Notes under the pieces: generated by a model
The model's input: the letters and a program-made list of their open reading frames with translations, nothing else
Database searches by the model: none
Told to the model about the DNA's origin: nothing
In this document: positions 32,349 to 42,522 of the stretch, piece after piece
Numbering within the stretch: position 1 is the stretch's first letter
Layout: every line of letters begins with the position of its first letter
Assembly: GCA_949592205.1 (NCBI GenBank)
Contig: CATIUR010000003.1
Coordinates: forward strand, 155,748,759-155,812,758
Source of the DNA: Helichrysum umbraculigerum
Lineage: Eukaryota; Streptophyta; Magnoliopsida; Asterales; Asteraceae
Length of the DNA stretch: 64,000 nt
Direction of reading: 5' to 3'
Position numbers and translations under genes: made by a program

Positions 32349-34010
32349 TTGATAAAAATCCCTATTTCTGATGAGTCATATGTCATGGCTCGAGGAGAAA
32401 GGGAGAATGGGCACATTCCTTTAATTTCTATGATGAAAGCTAGGAAATTCTTGTCTAAAGGTTGTGAGTCTTACCTAGCTTATGTTATTGATGCCACACT
32501 GGAAAAGAAATCTGTATCTGATGTCCGGGTAGTTTCTGAATATCCGGAGGTATTTCCCGAAGAATTACCTGGTCTTCCCCTAGTTAGAGAAGTTGAATAT
32601 CAGATTGATCTTATTCCTGGATCGACACCTGTAGCTAAAGCTCCATATAGATTAGCTCCTTCTGAAATTCGTGAAATGATGACTTAGATTCAGGAATTGT
32701 TAAATAAAGGGTTTATTAGACCGAGTTCTTCCCCTTGGGGTGCACCAGTTCTGTTTGTGAAAAAGAAAGATGGTACTTTCATAATGTGCATTGATTATCG
32801 TGAATTGAATAAAAGAACAGTAAAGAATAAGTATCCTCTACCGTGAATAGATGATTTGTTTGATCAGTTGCACGAATCGTCTTTTTATTCTAAAATTTAG
32901 TTGTGGTCGGGTTATCACCAGGTTCGTGTCCGTAAAGAAGATATTCTTAAGACTGCTTTTCGTACCAGGTATGGTCATTATGAATTTTTGGTCATGCCGT
33001 TTGGGTTAACAAATGCTCCTGCAGTTTTTATGGATTTGATGAACCGTGTGTGTCGGCCTTTTCTTGATAAATTTGTTATTGTCTTCATTGATGATATTTT
33101 GGTTTATTCGAAATCTGAGTATGAACATGAAATGCATTTGAGAATTGTTCTGGAAACTTTGAATAGAGAACATTTGTATGCTAAGTTTTCGAAATGTAAA
33201 TTCTAGATTCGAGAGGTATAGTTTTTGGGTCATATTATCTGTAATGATGGGGTTAAGGTTGATCCATCAAAAGTAGAGGCTGTCATGAATTGGAATGTTC
33301 CAAAGAATCCTTCAGAAATTAAAAGTTTTCTTGGGCTAGCTGGTTATTATCGAAAATTTATTAAAGATTCTTCCAAGATTGCTGGTCCGTTGACTAAATT
33401 GACTAGAAAAGATATAAAATTTCAGTGGGATGAACAACAGGAAACAACATTTCAGACTTTGAAACGGTTGTTGTGTCAGGCTCCTATGTTAGCATTGCCT
33501 AATGGTTCGGATGATTTTATTGTATTATGTGATGCATCTTATGCTGGTTTGGGTAGTGTTCTAATGCAGCGGGATAGAGTGATTGCTTATGCCTCTAGAC
33601 AGCTTAAACCACATGAAAGAAATTACCCTACTCATGATTTAGAACTTGCAGCTGTCGTGTTTGCTTTGAAAACCTGGAGACATTATTTGTATGGTACGAA
33701 ATGTGTAATTTGTACAGATCACAAGAGTCTTCAGTATATGTTTACTCAGAAAGAACTTAATATGCGTCAGCGGTGATGGTTGGAATTGATCAAAGATTAT
33801 GATTGTGAAATTCGATATCATCCTGGTAAGGCAAATATTGTTGCTGATGCATTGAGCAGAAAGGTAACTTCTGATAGAATTTATTTTATGCGATTGGAGG
33901 TTTCTTCTGATTTGATAAATCAAATAAAAGCTGCACAGTTGGAAGCTTTGTTAGATCATAATTTGAAGTCTGAAATTATGCTGAAAATAAAGGAATTGTT
34001 AATGGATGAT
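32349..34010 (+). pseudogene. Gypsy reverse transcriptase and RNase H, disrupted
   Basis: RT blocks are in order: KGFIRPSSSPWGAPVLFVKK, IDYRELNKRT, LWSGYHQVRV, LVMPFGLTNAPAVFM, then the catalytic FIDD box at 33084-33095. RNase H has VLCDASYAGLG, ELAAVVFALKTWRHYL and CTDHKSLQYM, ending HPGKANIVADALSRK. In-frame stops at about 32685, 32844, 32897, 33204, 33219 and 33774. Most look like CAG, CGA or TGG codons turned to stops. One frame shift near 34020 separates it from integrase. Confidence 0.92.
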
Positions 34011-34019
34011 TTTGAGGGG

Positions 34020-34962
34020 ATTGAAAACCTTTCAGTCTCATGTGTGGATTCCTTTGTTAGGTGGTCATCAAGATTTGATTCTGACTGAAGCTCATAAATC
34101 TCGATTATCTGTTCACCCAGGGAGTACCAGAAGGTATAACCATTTGAAATCTTTGTATTGGTGGCCTACAATGAAAACTGATATAGCACGATTTGTAAGT
34201 ACTTGTCACATTTGTTCTCAAGTCAAAGCTGAACACCAGAAACCGTATGGATCATTGAAACAGTTAGAAATTCCTAAATGGAAGTGGGAACACTTAACTA
34301 TGGATTTTGTGACTAAGCTTCCGAGAATGTCATGTGGCAATGATATGATTTGGGTTATTGTAGACAGATTGACGAAAAGTGCTCATTTTCTGGCTACTAA
34401 TGAAACTGCTTCTTTGAGTAAGCTTGCCCATTTGTATGTTAATGAAATAGTTTCGAGGCATAGTATTCCATTATCGATTGTTTCAGATAGAGATTCACGA
34501 TTTGTATCTCATTTTTGGCGAAGTTTGCAGCATGAGTTGGGCACCCAAATAAATCTTAGTACGGCTTATCATCCTCAGACAGACGGCCAATCAGAACATA
34601 CTATTCAAACTTTGGAGGATATGCTTCGTGCTTGTGTATTGGAATATGGTGGTTCTTGGGATTCTCACCTGTCATTGATTGAGTTTGCTTATAATAACTC
34701 ATATCATTCGAGTATAGGTATGCCTCCGTATGAAATGTTGTATGGTCGTCATTGTAGAACTCCTATATGTTGGTTAGAGACTGGAGAGAAACAGTTTGCT
34801 GGTCCAGATATTGTTCAAATTACAGCAGATAAAGTAGCAATTGCACGTGAGAAACTGAAAGCTGCTCGTGACAGACAAAAACAGTATGCTGATCCAAGAT
34901 GTCGGCCTGTTTCTTTTACTGAAAGTGAGTTAGTTTACTTAAAAGTTTCACCCTGGAAATGA
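34020..34962 (+). pseudogene. Gypsy integrase, long open segment
   Basis: HHCC zinc domain (VHPGSTRRYNHLKSLYWWP then CHICSQVKAEH) followed by the DDE core: LTMDFVTKLP, IVSDRDSRFVSHFW and TDGQSEHTIQTLEDMLR hold the three acidic residues. A conserved stretch AYNNSYHSSIGMPPYEMLYG follows. It is open for about 310 codons, then hits TGA at 34960 and a second stop nearby. Confidence 0.92.
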
Positions 34963-35373
34963 GTTATTCGGTTTGGAAAATGAGGTAAATTAGCTCCCCG
35001 ATACATTGGACTGTTTAAAATTCGGCAGGTTGTCAATGACCAGTCTGTTACACTTGATCTTCCTCCTGAACTTGATGGTATTCATGATACGTTCAATGTT
35101 TATTATTTGAGGAAATGCAATGTAGAAGACCAGTCTCAGATACTTCCATTGCAAGATTTGCATGTTGATCGGATCCAGAAGTTAGTAGAAGAACCTATTG
35201 AGCTCTTAGACCGAAAAGTGACTAAACTGCGTAAGAAACAGATACCTATGGTGTTAGTTAAATGGAAACACAGTTTAGGTACAAACCTTACTTGGGAAAC
35301 CGAGGAAAGTATGAGGTCTAGATATCCTAGTTTATTTGATCGTGATGAGATTTCGGGGACGAAATCTTCTTAA
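34963..35373 (+). pseudogene. Gypsy integrase tail with chromodomain
   Basis: GKLAPRYIGLFKI is the conserved GPY/F-type segment, then LDGIHDTFNVYYLRK. The last about 60 residues (EPIELLDRKVTKLRKKQIPM, LVKWKHSLGTNLTWETE, RYPSLF) are a chromodomain-like fold found at the end of Tekay-type chromovirus integrases; such domains are thought to guide integration to heterochromatin. Confidence 0.82.
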
Positions 35374-35383
35374 GGAGGGGAGA
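35372..35383 (+). other. Polypurine tract of the gypsy element
   Basis: AAGGAGGGGAGA, two bases before the 3' LTR start TGTAACATCC. Primes plus-strand DNA. Confidence 0.85.
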
Positions 35384-35385
35384 TT

Positions 35386-37246
35386 TGTAACATCCTCTCT
35401 ACGGGTCTGGTAATTTCTGATTTTAAACTGGTTATTTAAATGTTTTAGAAATTACTTGATATTAATTGTTATATTGTGAAACTTATATAAATAAGTCAAT
35501 CGACTTATTATGAATAGTGAAATATTATTTGTTTTAAACTGTTATAGTTAACATTAGAATAAAGTAATAGTTCTCGCAAATGGTTTTAGGTTCCAGACAA
35601 TAGATTAGAAAGGGGACTATTTTAAGTGAATACGGAGTCGGTGGAAAAGTTTGGGCCGACCTATTTTAACTTTCCTAAAATGGAAAGTATTTTCATTTCT
35701 TTGAACCTTACACTTCAAAACCTAAAGAACTAAAAGTTAAACTTGAAAATCCAAAAGTGAAGCTGTGAATTTGAGTTGATTTCATCATCATCATCACTTT
35801 GTAATCTTTAAATTGTAAGTTGTTTATTATGTTTAAATTCTTATGTTTATATTCAAGTATAAATGGATTGATTAGTTCATGAACTTGAATTGTTGATTGA
35901 TAGTTGTTAATACATGAGGTATATGATGCTTGTAGATGATACATGAGGTTTGTGATTGTATTTCATGATTTGGAAACTGAGTTTTGAGTTTGGATAAAAA
36001 AAATTCGGGTCTGGGTTTCTTACTGAACGAAGGTTGCAGGTTCAGGGTAGGTACCCGGCGGGTAGAACCCGTACCCGGCGGGTAATGTGCAAAATCGTAG
36101 AACCCGGCTAGTAAAAAGCAACCCGGCTGCTCATCCAACCTTTAAAACGCAAATGGGTTCTGTTACCGCGAAATCCTAATTCACCCGGTTGTTTCGGGTT
36201 TGACCCGGCTGGTAAAGCCTAGTACCCGGAGGGTACTTGGGCTACCCGGCGGGTAGTGACCCGTTTTGTGAATTTTGATTTTAGGCCATTACAAAGAAAC
36301 ATGTTGATAATTCTAAGTTGATATGCTTAATTGTGAATAGAATGAATATAATTAGGAACTTAATATTGTTATGTAAATAATACACAGTTCCTTGAATTAT
36401 GTTTGAATGTAAGTTACTAACTTATATTTGATATATTTTCAGATCAGCAGAAGACTTAGTGAGATAAGACAGCTGAGTAAGTAAACTGAGATTGACCGGT
36501 GAGTGGATTTGTAACTCACAATTTGATTTAGTTGTGACTGTTTAGTTGCAACAAGTAAACGTAGATGTGAATATTAGACTGGTTAGTCTGAATTGTTGAT
36601 TATGAATCTACGTGCTAATTGGCCTTCGGGCATCAGTGTTATTGAGGTCAACAAGTTAGTTGGGCTAGTTGATTATTATGTGAATTACACAGGGACTTGA
36701 TACATGTGTTGTTTGTAAAACCTGCGTTTGAGTATAATAACAATTAGCTATCGATCTATTCTGTATTGACCTTACAGATTGATGGTAAGTGTTCTTGGAG
36801 AGCCACCCGGGTATTATGGTTTCTCAAGAGCCACCGATCCTCATTGATTGATTAATGTGTATTTACGGTTATTGATGTAAATAGATGATTATGCTAAGTT
36901 GAATAGTGTGTGACTTATTCATTCACTTAGCTTCATGCTAATCCCTCATTTTACTTCCTGCAGGGTATGTTTATATTGTGGGTAGTCAGGAAGTTGATGC
37001 TTTGGTAGGAAATGTTTGACCAATAGTTACTCTGATATGTTTTGTGATAAACATAAGTTTATTGTAATTATGTAACACCTCGATTACTGTTTTATGTTTT
37101 AATAGTTTTAAACGATCAAGTGGTATGTTTTGGAACAGTTATGTATATTTTAAATAATGTATAGTTAAAGAAGTATGTTTTAAAATTCTACGCTTCTGAG
37201 TTAAATCATATAATATTGTATGTGAAGAAGATTGAGGGGTGTTATA
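35386..37246 (+). repeat. 3' LTR of the gypsy element
   Basis: 1861 bp, starts TGTAACATCCTCTC and ends GGGGTGTTATA (the expected inverted end is TGTTACA). Shares a block near its start (CGCAAATGGTTTTAGGTTCC, GGGGACT, TACGGAGTCGGTG) with the solo LTR at 40480-42380, so the two belong to related families. Contains the palindrome cluster at 36052-36255. Confidence 0.92.
36052..36255 (+). repeat. TACCCGGCGGGTA near-palindrome cluster in the gypsy LTR
   Basis: Three exact copies of TACCCGGCGGGTA (36052-36064, 36072-36084, 36243-36255) and about five variants with the ACCCGG half kept (36101, 36120, 36182, 36202, 36223). Each is palindromic except for the central base. No protein frame explains the spacing. 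Confidence 0.85.
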
Positions 37247-37303
37247 CATGATGTGTCAAGTTTTGAAGCTATATGCTTCTTTTTATATATATATAAGATA
37301 AGA

Positions 37304-37870
37304 TACATAAATTAAAACACGTTCGTTCGTGATGTCATCAGTCAAATAAACTTTTGATGATCGATTGAGTCCTTTAATATCATTTAAATTTATAAATAAT
37401 ACCCTTCAAATTTCTGAATCTTAATAAAATGGAAATTATGACATAATTAGCAATGAATTCTTTAGGATGGATGATTCGAAAAAGTTAGTATGTGAGATAA
37501 GTTTAAAGTTAATATTTTATTATTTGAGTAATTGATAACTATTAACTATTAGAACATTTTTATATGTTAATAATAATTATATTAAAATACTTATTTTCTT
37601 CTTTTATCAACATTTTTTTTCCTATTGGATTTTTTTTGTCAACTATACAATTAGATCAATTATTCGGAATCAATATATGATTACCGATTAGATTGCTTTA
37701 TATATATATATAATCATTAATAATTCAATTTCAAGCTCCATTACAAAAGTTAAACTAAGATATAATGTTAGAATTTAATAATATACAATTTTTTCACACT
37801 AATAAAAAATTAAATAAAAGTTTAACGACGTGTATATAGATGAGTTTGAAAACTAGTCTAAAGATAATGG
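37304..37870 (+). repeat. Tandem duplication, copy 1, right part
   Basis: Starts TACATAAATTAAAACACGTT. Matches, in pieces, 38262-38346, 40209-40479, 42386-42522 and 44160-44212 of copy 2. Uninterrupted here, it gives the empty sites of the three insertions in copy 2. Confidence 0.88.
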
Positions 37871-38609
37871 AAATCTCCAACCCATTAATTTCTAAATATA
37901 TGTTCACTAATGTCTTGTGTAAATAGACTACCCAATTTGAAGAGCATAAGAATGCAACAGCTGCATTTGTGCGGTGGTCTAAGTCGTTACTTAAAATTTT
38001 GATTCAAAATTTTGAAAATAGGTTATTACTTTAAACTATGATCTAAATTTTGTAAAAAAGGAATCTGATTTGAAGTTTGAAAATTAATTTTTCCTTAAAT
38101 TGTGATTTAAATTTTGAAAATAAAATTTGATTTTGAAATTAAGATTATATAATGTTTTAATTCATTTGTTATTTATACTTTGAAAGTCAATGAAAGTCAA
38201 TATTTGGTACGAAGAATGTTGATGTTATCTTTGTGGAATCTTAATCTTCTTGTAACTATAATACATAAATTAAAACACGTTCGTTCGTGATGTCATCCGT
38301 CAAATAAACCTTTGATGATCGATTGAGTCCTTTAACATCATTTAAATCTTTACCCCTTTATTAAGCATTCCCACTTGTTGACCTTATGTCATATGGGAAA
38401 TCCCCAAATTACCCTTCTATTTAATCTTTATCAAAGAATCAAAAAAATTACACTTCTATTTAATGTTTATCAAAGATTCAAAGAATAATAAAAAATTACC
38501 CTTCTATAAAATCGTTGTCTTGATTTTAAGTACGAACATGTCGGAAATATATGTGTTTATACCCACTATATATTAGGGTGATAATTATCTGATATCACTA
38601 TATTTTAAT

Positions 38610-39100
38610 GGGAAAAGTACAAAAAAAGGACTCTACTTATCACATAATCCTATTTAAGGTACTCAACTTTATTTTTTTCAATTTAAGGTATCGCACTTTT
38701 GATTTGTAATCAAGTTAGGGACACGAATTTCACAAATGACGAGCTATTGCCGAATTTCTTTTTTATAAGTTACCTATCTACTTACTCGACTAATATTCCT
38801 CAATCAATTTTGAAAAATATTGAGTTAGGAGAAGGAATTTAACAAAAACTCAAAACCACTATAAATTTTAATATCTCTCTTTTTACTTAATATTTTTCAA
38901 AATTGATCGAGAAATATTAGTCGATTAAGTATATATGTTACTTATAAAGAAGAAATTCGGTAATAACTTGTCATTTGTGAAATTCGCGTCCCTAATTTGA
39001 TTACAAATTAAAAGTTCGATACCTTAAATTAAAAAAAATAAAGTTGAGTACCTTAAATAGGATTATGTGATAAGTAGAGTCCTTTTTTTGTACTTTTCCC
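38610..39100. mobile_element. Foldback MITE with 9-bp target duplication (Mutator-like)
   Basis: Ends GGGAAAAGTACAAAAAAAGG and CCTTTTTTTGTACTTTTCCC; the inverted arms extend over nearly the whole 491 bp. Flanked by TATTTTAAT on both sides (38601-38609, 39101-39109). A 9-bp duplication points to the Mutator superfamily. Same family as the truncated element at 4762-5193. Confidence 0.88.
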
Positions 39101-39320
39101 TATTTTAATTTGGTGATCTTGCATTTGTTTTATGCGTTGACACAATATTTGGGTGATAATTATCTACTAATCGTTTTATGTCTAGATTTTAAGTACGACA
39201 ATGTAGGAAATACATGTGTGTTTATATCCACTAAATATTTGGGTGATAATTATACTTTTAGTAAAGTTAAATACATTTAAATATTTTTATTCTTACTTAT
39301 TTGGTAATACTATATAGAGA

Positions 39321-39712
39321 AAATTCCATAAACCATACCTGTGGTTTACACACATTTTCACAGATCATACCCGAACTTTTTTTTTCCAGGTTTTCGATAC
39401 AATAAGTTTCAAGTTTGCTCGTAAATGGTACCTCCGTCCAACTCCGTCTATTTTTGTCGTTAAGTTTTACCAATTTCGTCTATTTTCAATACAATAAGTT
39501 TCAAAATTATTCGTAAATGATACCCATAAGTTTCAAAATTGCTCGTAAATGATACCTGTGGTTTACACACATAACGGTGAAATTTAACGGATTGTGACGG
39601 AGGTACTATCTACGAGCAAGCTTGAAACTTATTGTATCAAAAACCTGAAAATAAAAGTTCGGGTATGATTTGTGAAAATCTGTGTAAACCACGGGTATGA
39701 TTTTTGGAATTT
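39321..39712. mobile_element. Second foldback MITE inside the Helitron
   Basis: Left end AAATTCCATAAACCATACCT, right end (inverted) AAATTCCAAAAATCATACCC; further pairing through GTGGTTTACACA and ATCATACCCGAACTTT. Internal repeats AATAAGTTTCAAAATT. No clear target duplication. Confidence 0.65.
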
Positions 39713-40479
39713 ACTCCACTTTATAATATTAATTTTTTTTTTTACTAAATCTTCTATTTTAATTTGATATAGAAACGGAACCCCTATGTGTCATGATGTA
39801 TTCTCAACTCTTTATCCACCTCATGCTTGGTTAAAATTGAAGGCCGTTCAAGTTGAATACGTGTGAAAAGATGTTGAAGATGAATTAATTTTGTTTTTAC
39901 TATATCGAAATGTAAGTAAAAACAAACTAATGTAGTTTAATTAATCTCTATGTGTTATATATCTATTAATCACAACTTTTTGTATAATAGAGAGAAAGAA
40001 TAACAGCAGTCATCCCACATTGTTTCATGAAAGCTTAACAAAAGTTGTTATATAAGTCTGTGCTTAACAAAAGTTGTTATATAAGTCTGAAAATCGAATA
40101 AAGCTCCAACCAAAATATGGATCGACTGATGACCCTAAAAAATGCATCACTACTTATTTTTACCGATTTTAATTACGTTCCCGCCGCATTGCGCGGGTTA
40201 CCAGCTAGTTTATAAATAATACCCTTCAAATTTCCGAATCTTAATAAAATGGAAATTATGACATAATTAGCAACGAATTCTTTAGGATGGAGGATTCGAA
40301 AAATTTAGTATATGAGATAAGTTTAAAGTTAATATTTTGTTATTTGAGTAATTGATAACTATTAACTATTAGAACATTTTTATATGTTAATAATAATTAT
40401 ATTAAAATACTTATTTTCTTCTTTTATCTACATTTTTTTTTCCTATTGGATTCTTTTTGTCAACTATACAATTAGATCA

Positions 40480-42380
40480 TTTAACACCCCTCATCTATAT
40501 AAAGATATTATATTATGTTTCACGGAAGCGTATACTTAAAATACATATTTCATTAAAACATAGCATTGAAATTTTCACAAACATTATACAACCTGTTTAA
40601 CTACTAATCCAAACACAGTTAGTTTATTTACAAACCGAGGTATTATATTTTACAAAACATTCTTTATAACAAACTGGATCAGAGTTTCAAGTTTCAAACA
40701 TTCCCAACATCAATTCAATTCAATTCAGCTAGCAATCTGTTCACAATCAATAATGTAACAAATATCGTCAAGAGGAACGGTGGTTCCTAAGGACCCTGTG
40801 CCGGGTGGCCCCATCATAACACTTAAATCGACTGTAGGCCAAAACAGTGATTAACCGCTAACTTAATGCTAATTTTCATCAACACATGTACGCAACCCTG
40901 TGTTGACCAACAATAGCAATCAAGTCCAACCGACAATCTAGTTGACCTCTGTATTCAACATTCAAGCGCACAGGCTAACCAAACCACCAATCAAATGGCA
41001 TATCATTTCAAAGTTAACATTCTATCAATAGTAATCCTATAATTACTGATTGAAATCAAACTGACACAACCAAACCAAACTGTGAGTTTCAAATCCACTC
41101 ACCTGATTGTTTTAGTTCACTTACTCAGCTGCCTTATCTCGCTGAGTTCTCTGAGGATCTGAGAATTAACAATCAAATATAAGTTAGTAATAACATTCTT
41201 AAAACCATAGCTTATATTCGAATATTACATATATTAATACATCTCACAACATGTATAACACAATCGATATATGCACCTTAGTTAAGTATATCAACATAGT
41301 TATCAAATAACCATAATACATTAAGGATTTCATGAAGTTTATTCTAAAAATTCAAATCCCCTGCATAAGCCTGGAATCCGCCGGATTCCCATAGAATCCG
41401 CCGGATTCTAATGGGTTTCAGATACAACTTTGGACCAGGGCTCCAAATATGAATCCGGTTGATGAATCCGCCGGATTAAACCCCATTTGACCGGATTCCC
41501 AGCCCGTTTGACCGGATGAATCCGCCGGATTCATAAGGAATCCGCCGGATTCATAAGGAATCCGCCGGATTCCTTGTGTTCATCAGACCTACGCAGAACC
41601 TGCTGGTGTTTCCCATTCTGCACGAACCAAACTTACCAAATACTAATTTCTGGTCTATCAAATGAATAGAACTACGTTTTTATCATGCACCAACCATCAC
41701 TTTACGACTAGTAACATCAAACAATCATCATTTATCATTTGTTTCACTTCGATTTACATATTAAACATGAACACTTAATATCATGTCCAAGAACAAGAAT
41801 TCATAATCAGAATCACCCTAACTCAGTTTATGATCATCACAATCATCATATATTAGCAACTATCAACTACCAATTCGAATTTATAAACTAATCAATTACT
41901 TAGGTTCATAAATAACAATACTTACACTTGTATGATGAAGGTGGTGATAGCAATTAGATGGTGATTATACTTGCAAAAGATCACAGCTCCAAATCAACAA
42001 GTTTTGTTTGTGATTTAACTTTGGTTTGTTCTAGGGTTTAAGGGTTTTAGTTCTAGGTTTCCAACTAGAGAAAGTAAGAAACTTTCATAAAAGGGAAAGT
42101 ATATAAGTCGGCTAAGATTTTACACCGACTCCGTATCCACTTAAAACGAGTCCCCTTTCAATCTATTGCCTGGAACCTAAAAACCATTTGCGAGAAACTT
42201 ATTTTATTCTACCGTCAACTATAGTAAATTACAACAATCAACAATTTACTAGTCACAATAAGTCCTGAGACTTATTAATCTAAGTTTCGAAATAAAACAA
42301 TAATATCACATAATTTCTAATAAAATTAAATATATCAATTTAAAATTAGAAATTACCGGACGCGAAGAGAGGATGTTACA
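40480..42380 (-). mobile_element. Solo gypsy LTR with 5-bp target duplication
   Basis: On the minus strand it starts TGTAACATCCTCTCTTCGCG and ends GATGAGGGGTGTTAAA. Flanks GATCA on both sides (40475-40479, 42381-42385), and copy 1 of the duplication has the site with a single GATCA. The terminal words and the block ATACGGAGTCGGTG near 42130 show kinship with the LTR of the gypsy element at 30153-37246. An LTR alone with a target duplication arises by recombination between two LTRs. 1901 bp. Confidence 0.92.
41374..41572 (-). repeat. GAATCCGCCGGATTC near-palindrome cluster in the solo LTR
   Basis: Six copies at 41374-41388, 41394-41408, 41464-41478 (last base A), 41518-41532, 41538-41552 and 41558-41572, plus half-site variants (GAATCCGGTTGAT at 41452, GACCGGATTCCC at about 41489). 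Palindromic except at the centre. The place in the LTR, some 0.8-1.0 kb from its start, is comparable to the cluster in the related gypsy LTR (0.67-0.87 kb). Confidence 0.88.
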
Positions 42381-42522
42381 GATCAATTATTCGGAATCAA
42401 TATATGATTACCGATTAGATTGCTTTATATATTTATAATCATTAATAATTCAATTTCAAGCTCCATTACAAAAGTTAAACTAAGATATAATGTTAGAATT
42501 TAATTATATACAATTTTTTCAC

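Larger units (their letters stand above)
30153..37246 (+). mobile_element. Ty3/gypsy chromovirus (Tekay-like), defective
   Basis: Order: truncated 5' LTR (30153-30547), PBS (30551-30563), gag, protease, RT/RNase H, integrase, chromodomain-like C-terminus, PPT (35372-35383), 3' LTR (35386-37246). The order RT-RH-IN makes it gypsy; the chromodomain after integrase makes it a chromovirus, and the class II type chromodomain and initiator-Met PBS suggest Tekay. It has more than ten in-frame stops and at least three frameshifts, so it is dead. The 5' LTR lacks its first 1.47 kb. Confidence 0.93.
29897..37303 (-). mobile_element. Helitron holding a nested gypsy element
   Basis: Left edge on the plus strand is A|CTAGTAAATGTC with hairpin GGCCGTGCAATGCACGGCC (the minus-strand 3' end: hairpin, about 12 nt, CTAG). 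Right edge is ATATAAGATAAGA|T, that is a minus-strand start TCTTATCTTATATATATA. The second copy of the surrounding duplication has the empty site AACTATAA|TACATAAATT at 38261/38262, so both ends and the A|T target are shown directly. Helitron-own sequence is only 29897-30152 and 37247-37303; the rest is the gypsy element. No Rep/helicase, so non-autonomous. Confidence 0.88.
38347..40208 (+). mobile_element. Non-autonomous Helitron, precise ends from the empty site
   Basis: Begins TCTTTACCCCTTTATTAAGC and ends CCGCCGCATTGCGCGGG hairpin, then TTACCAGCTAG. In copy 1 of the duplication the same spot reads CATTTAAA|TTTATAAATA uninterrupted, so the insertion is exactly between A and T with no duplication. 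The 3' hairpin is nearly the same sequence as that of the RAE1 intron Helitron, so they share a family. Two foldback MITEs lie inside. 1862 bp, no coding capacity. Confidence 0.93.

Noticed and set aside
32901..33776. Reverse transcriptase as a host-type gene
   Set aside because: It is flanked by gag, protease, integrase, PBS, PPT and LTRs of one gypsy element and has many stops.
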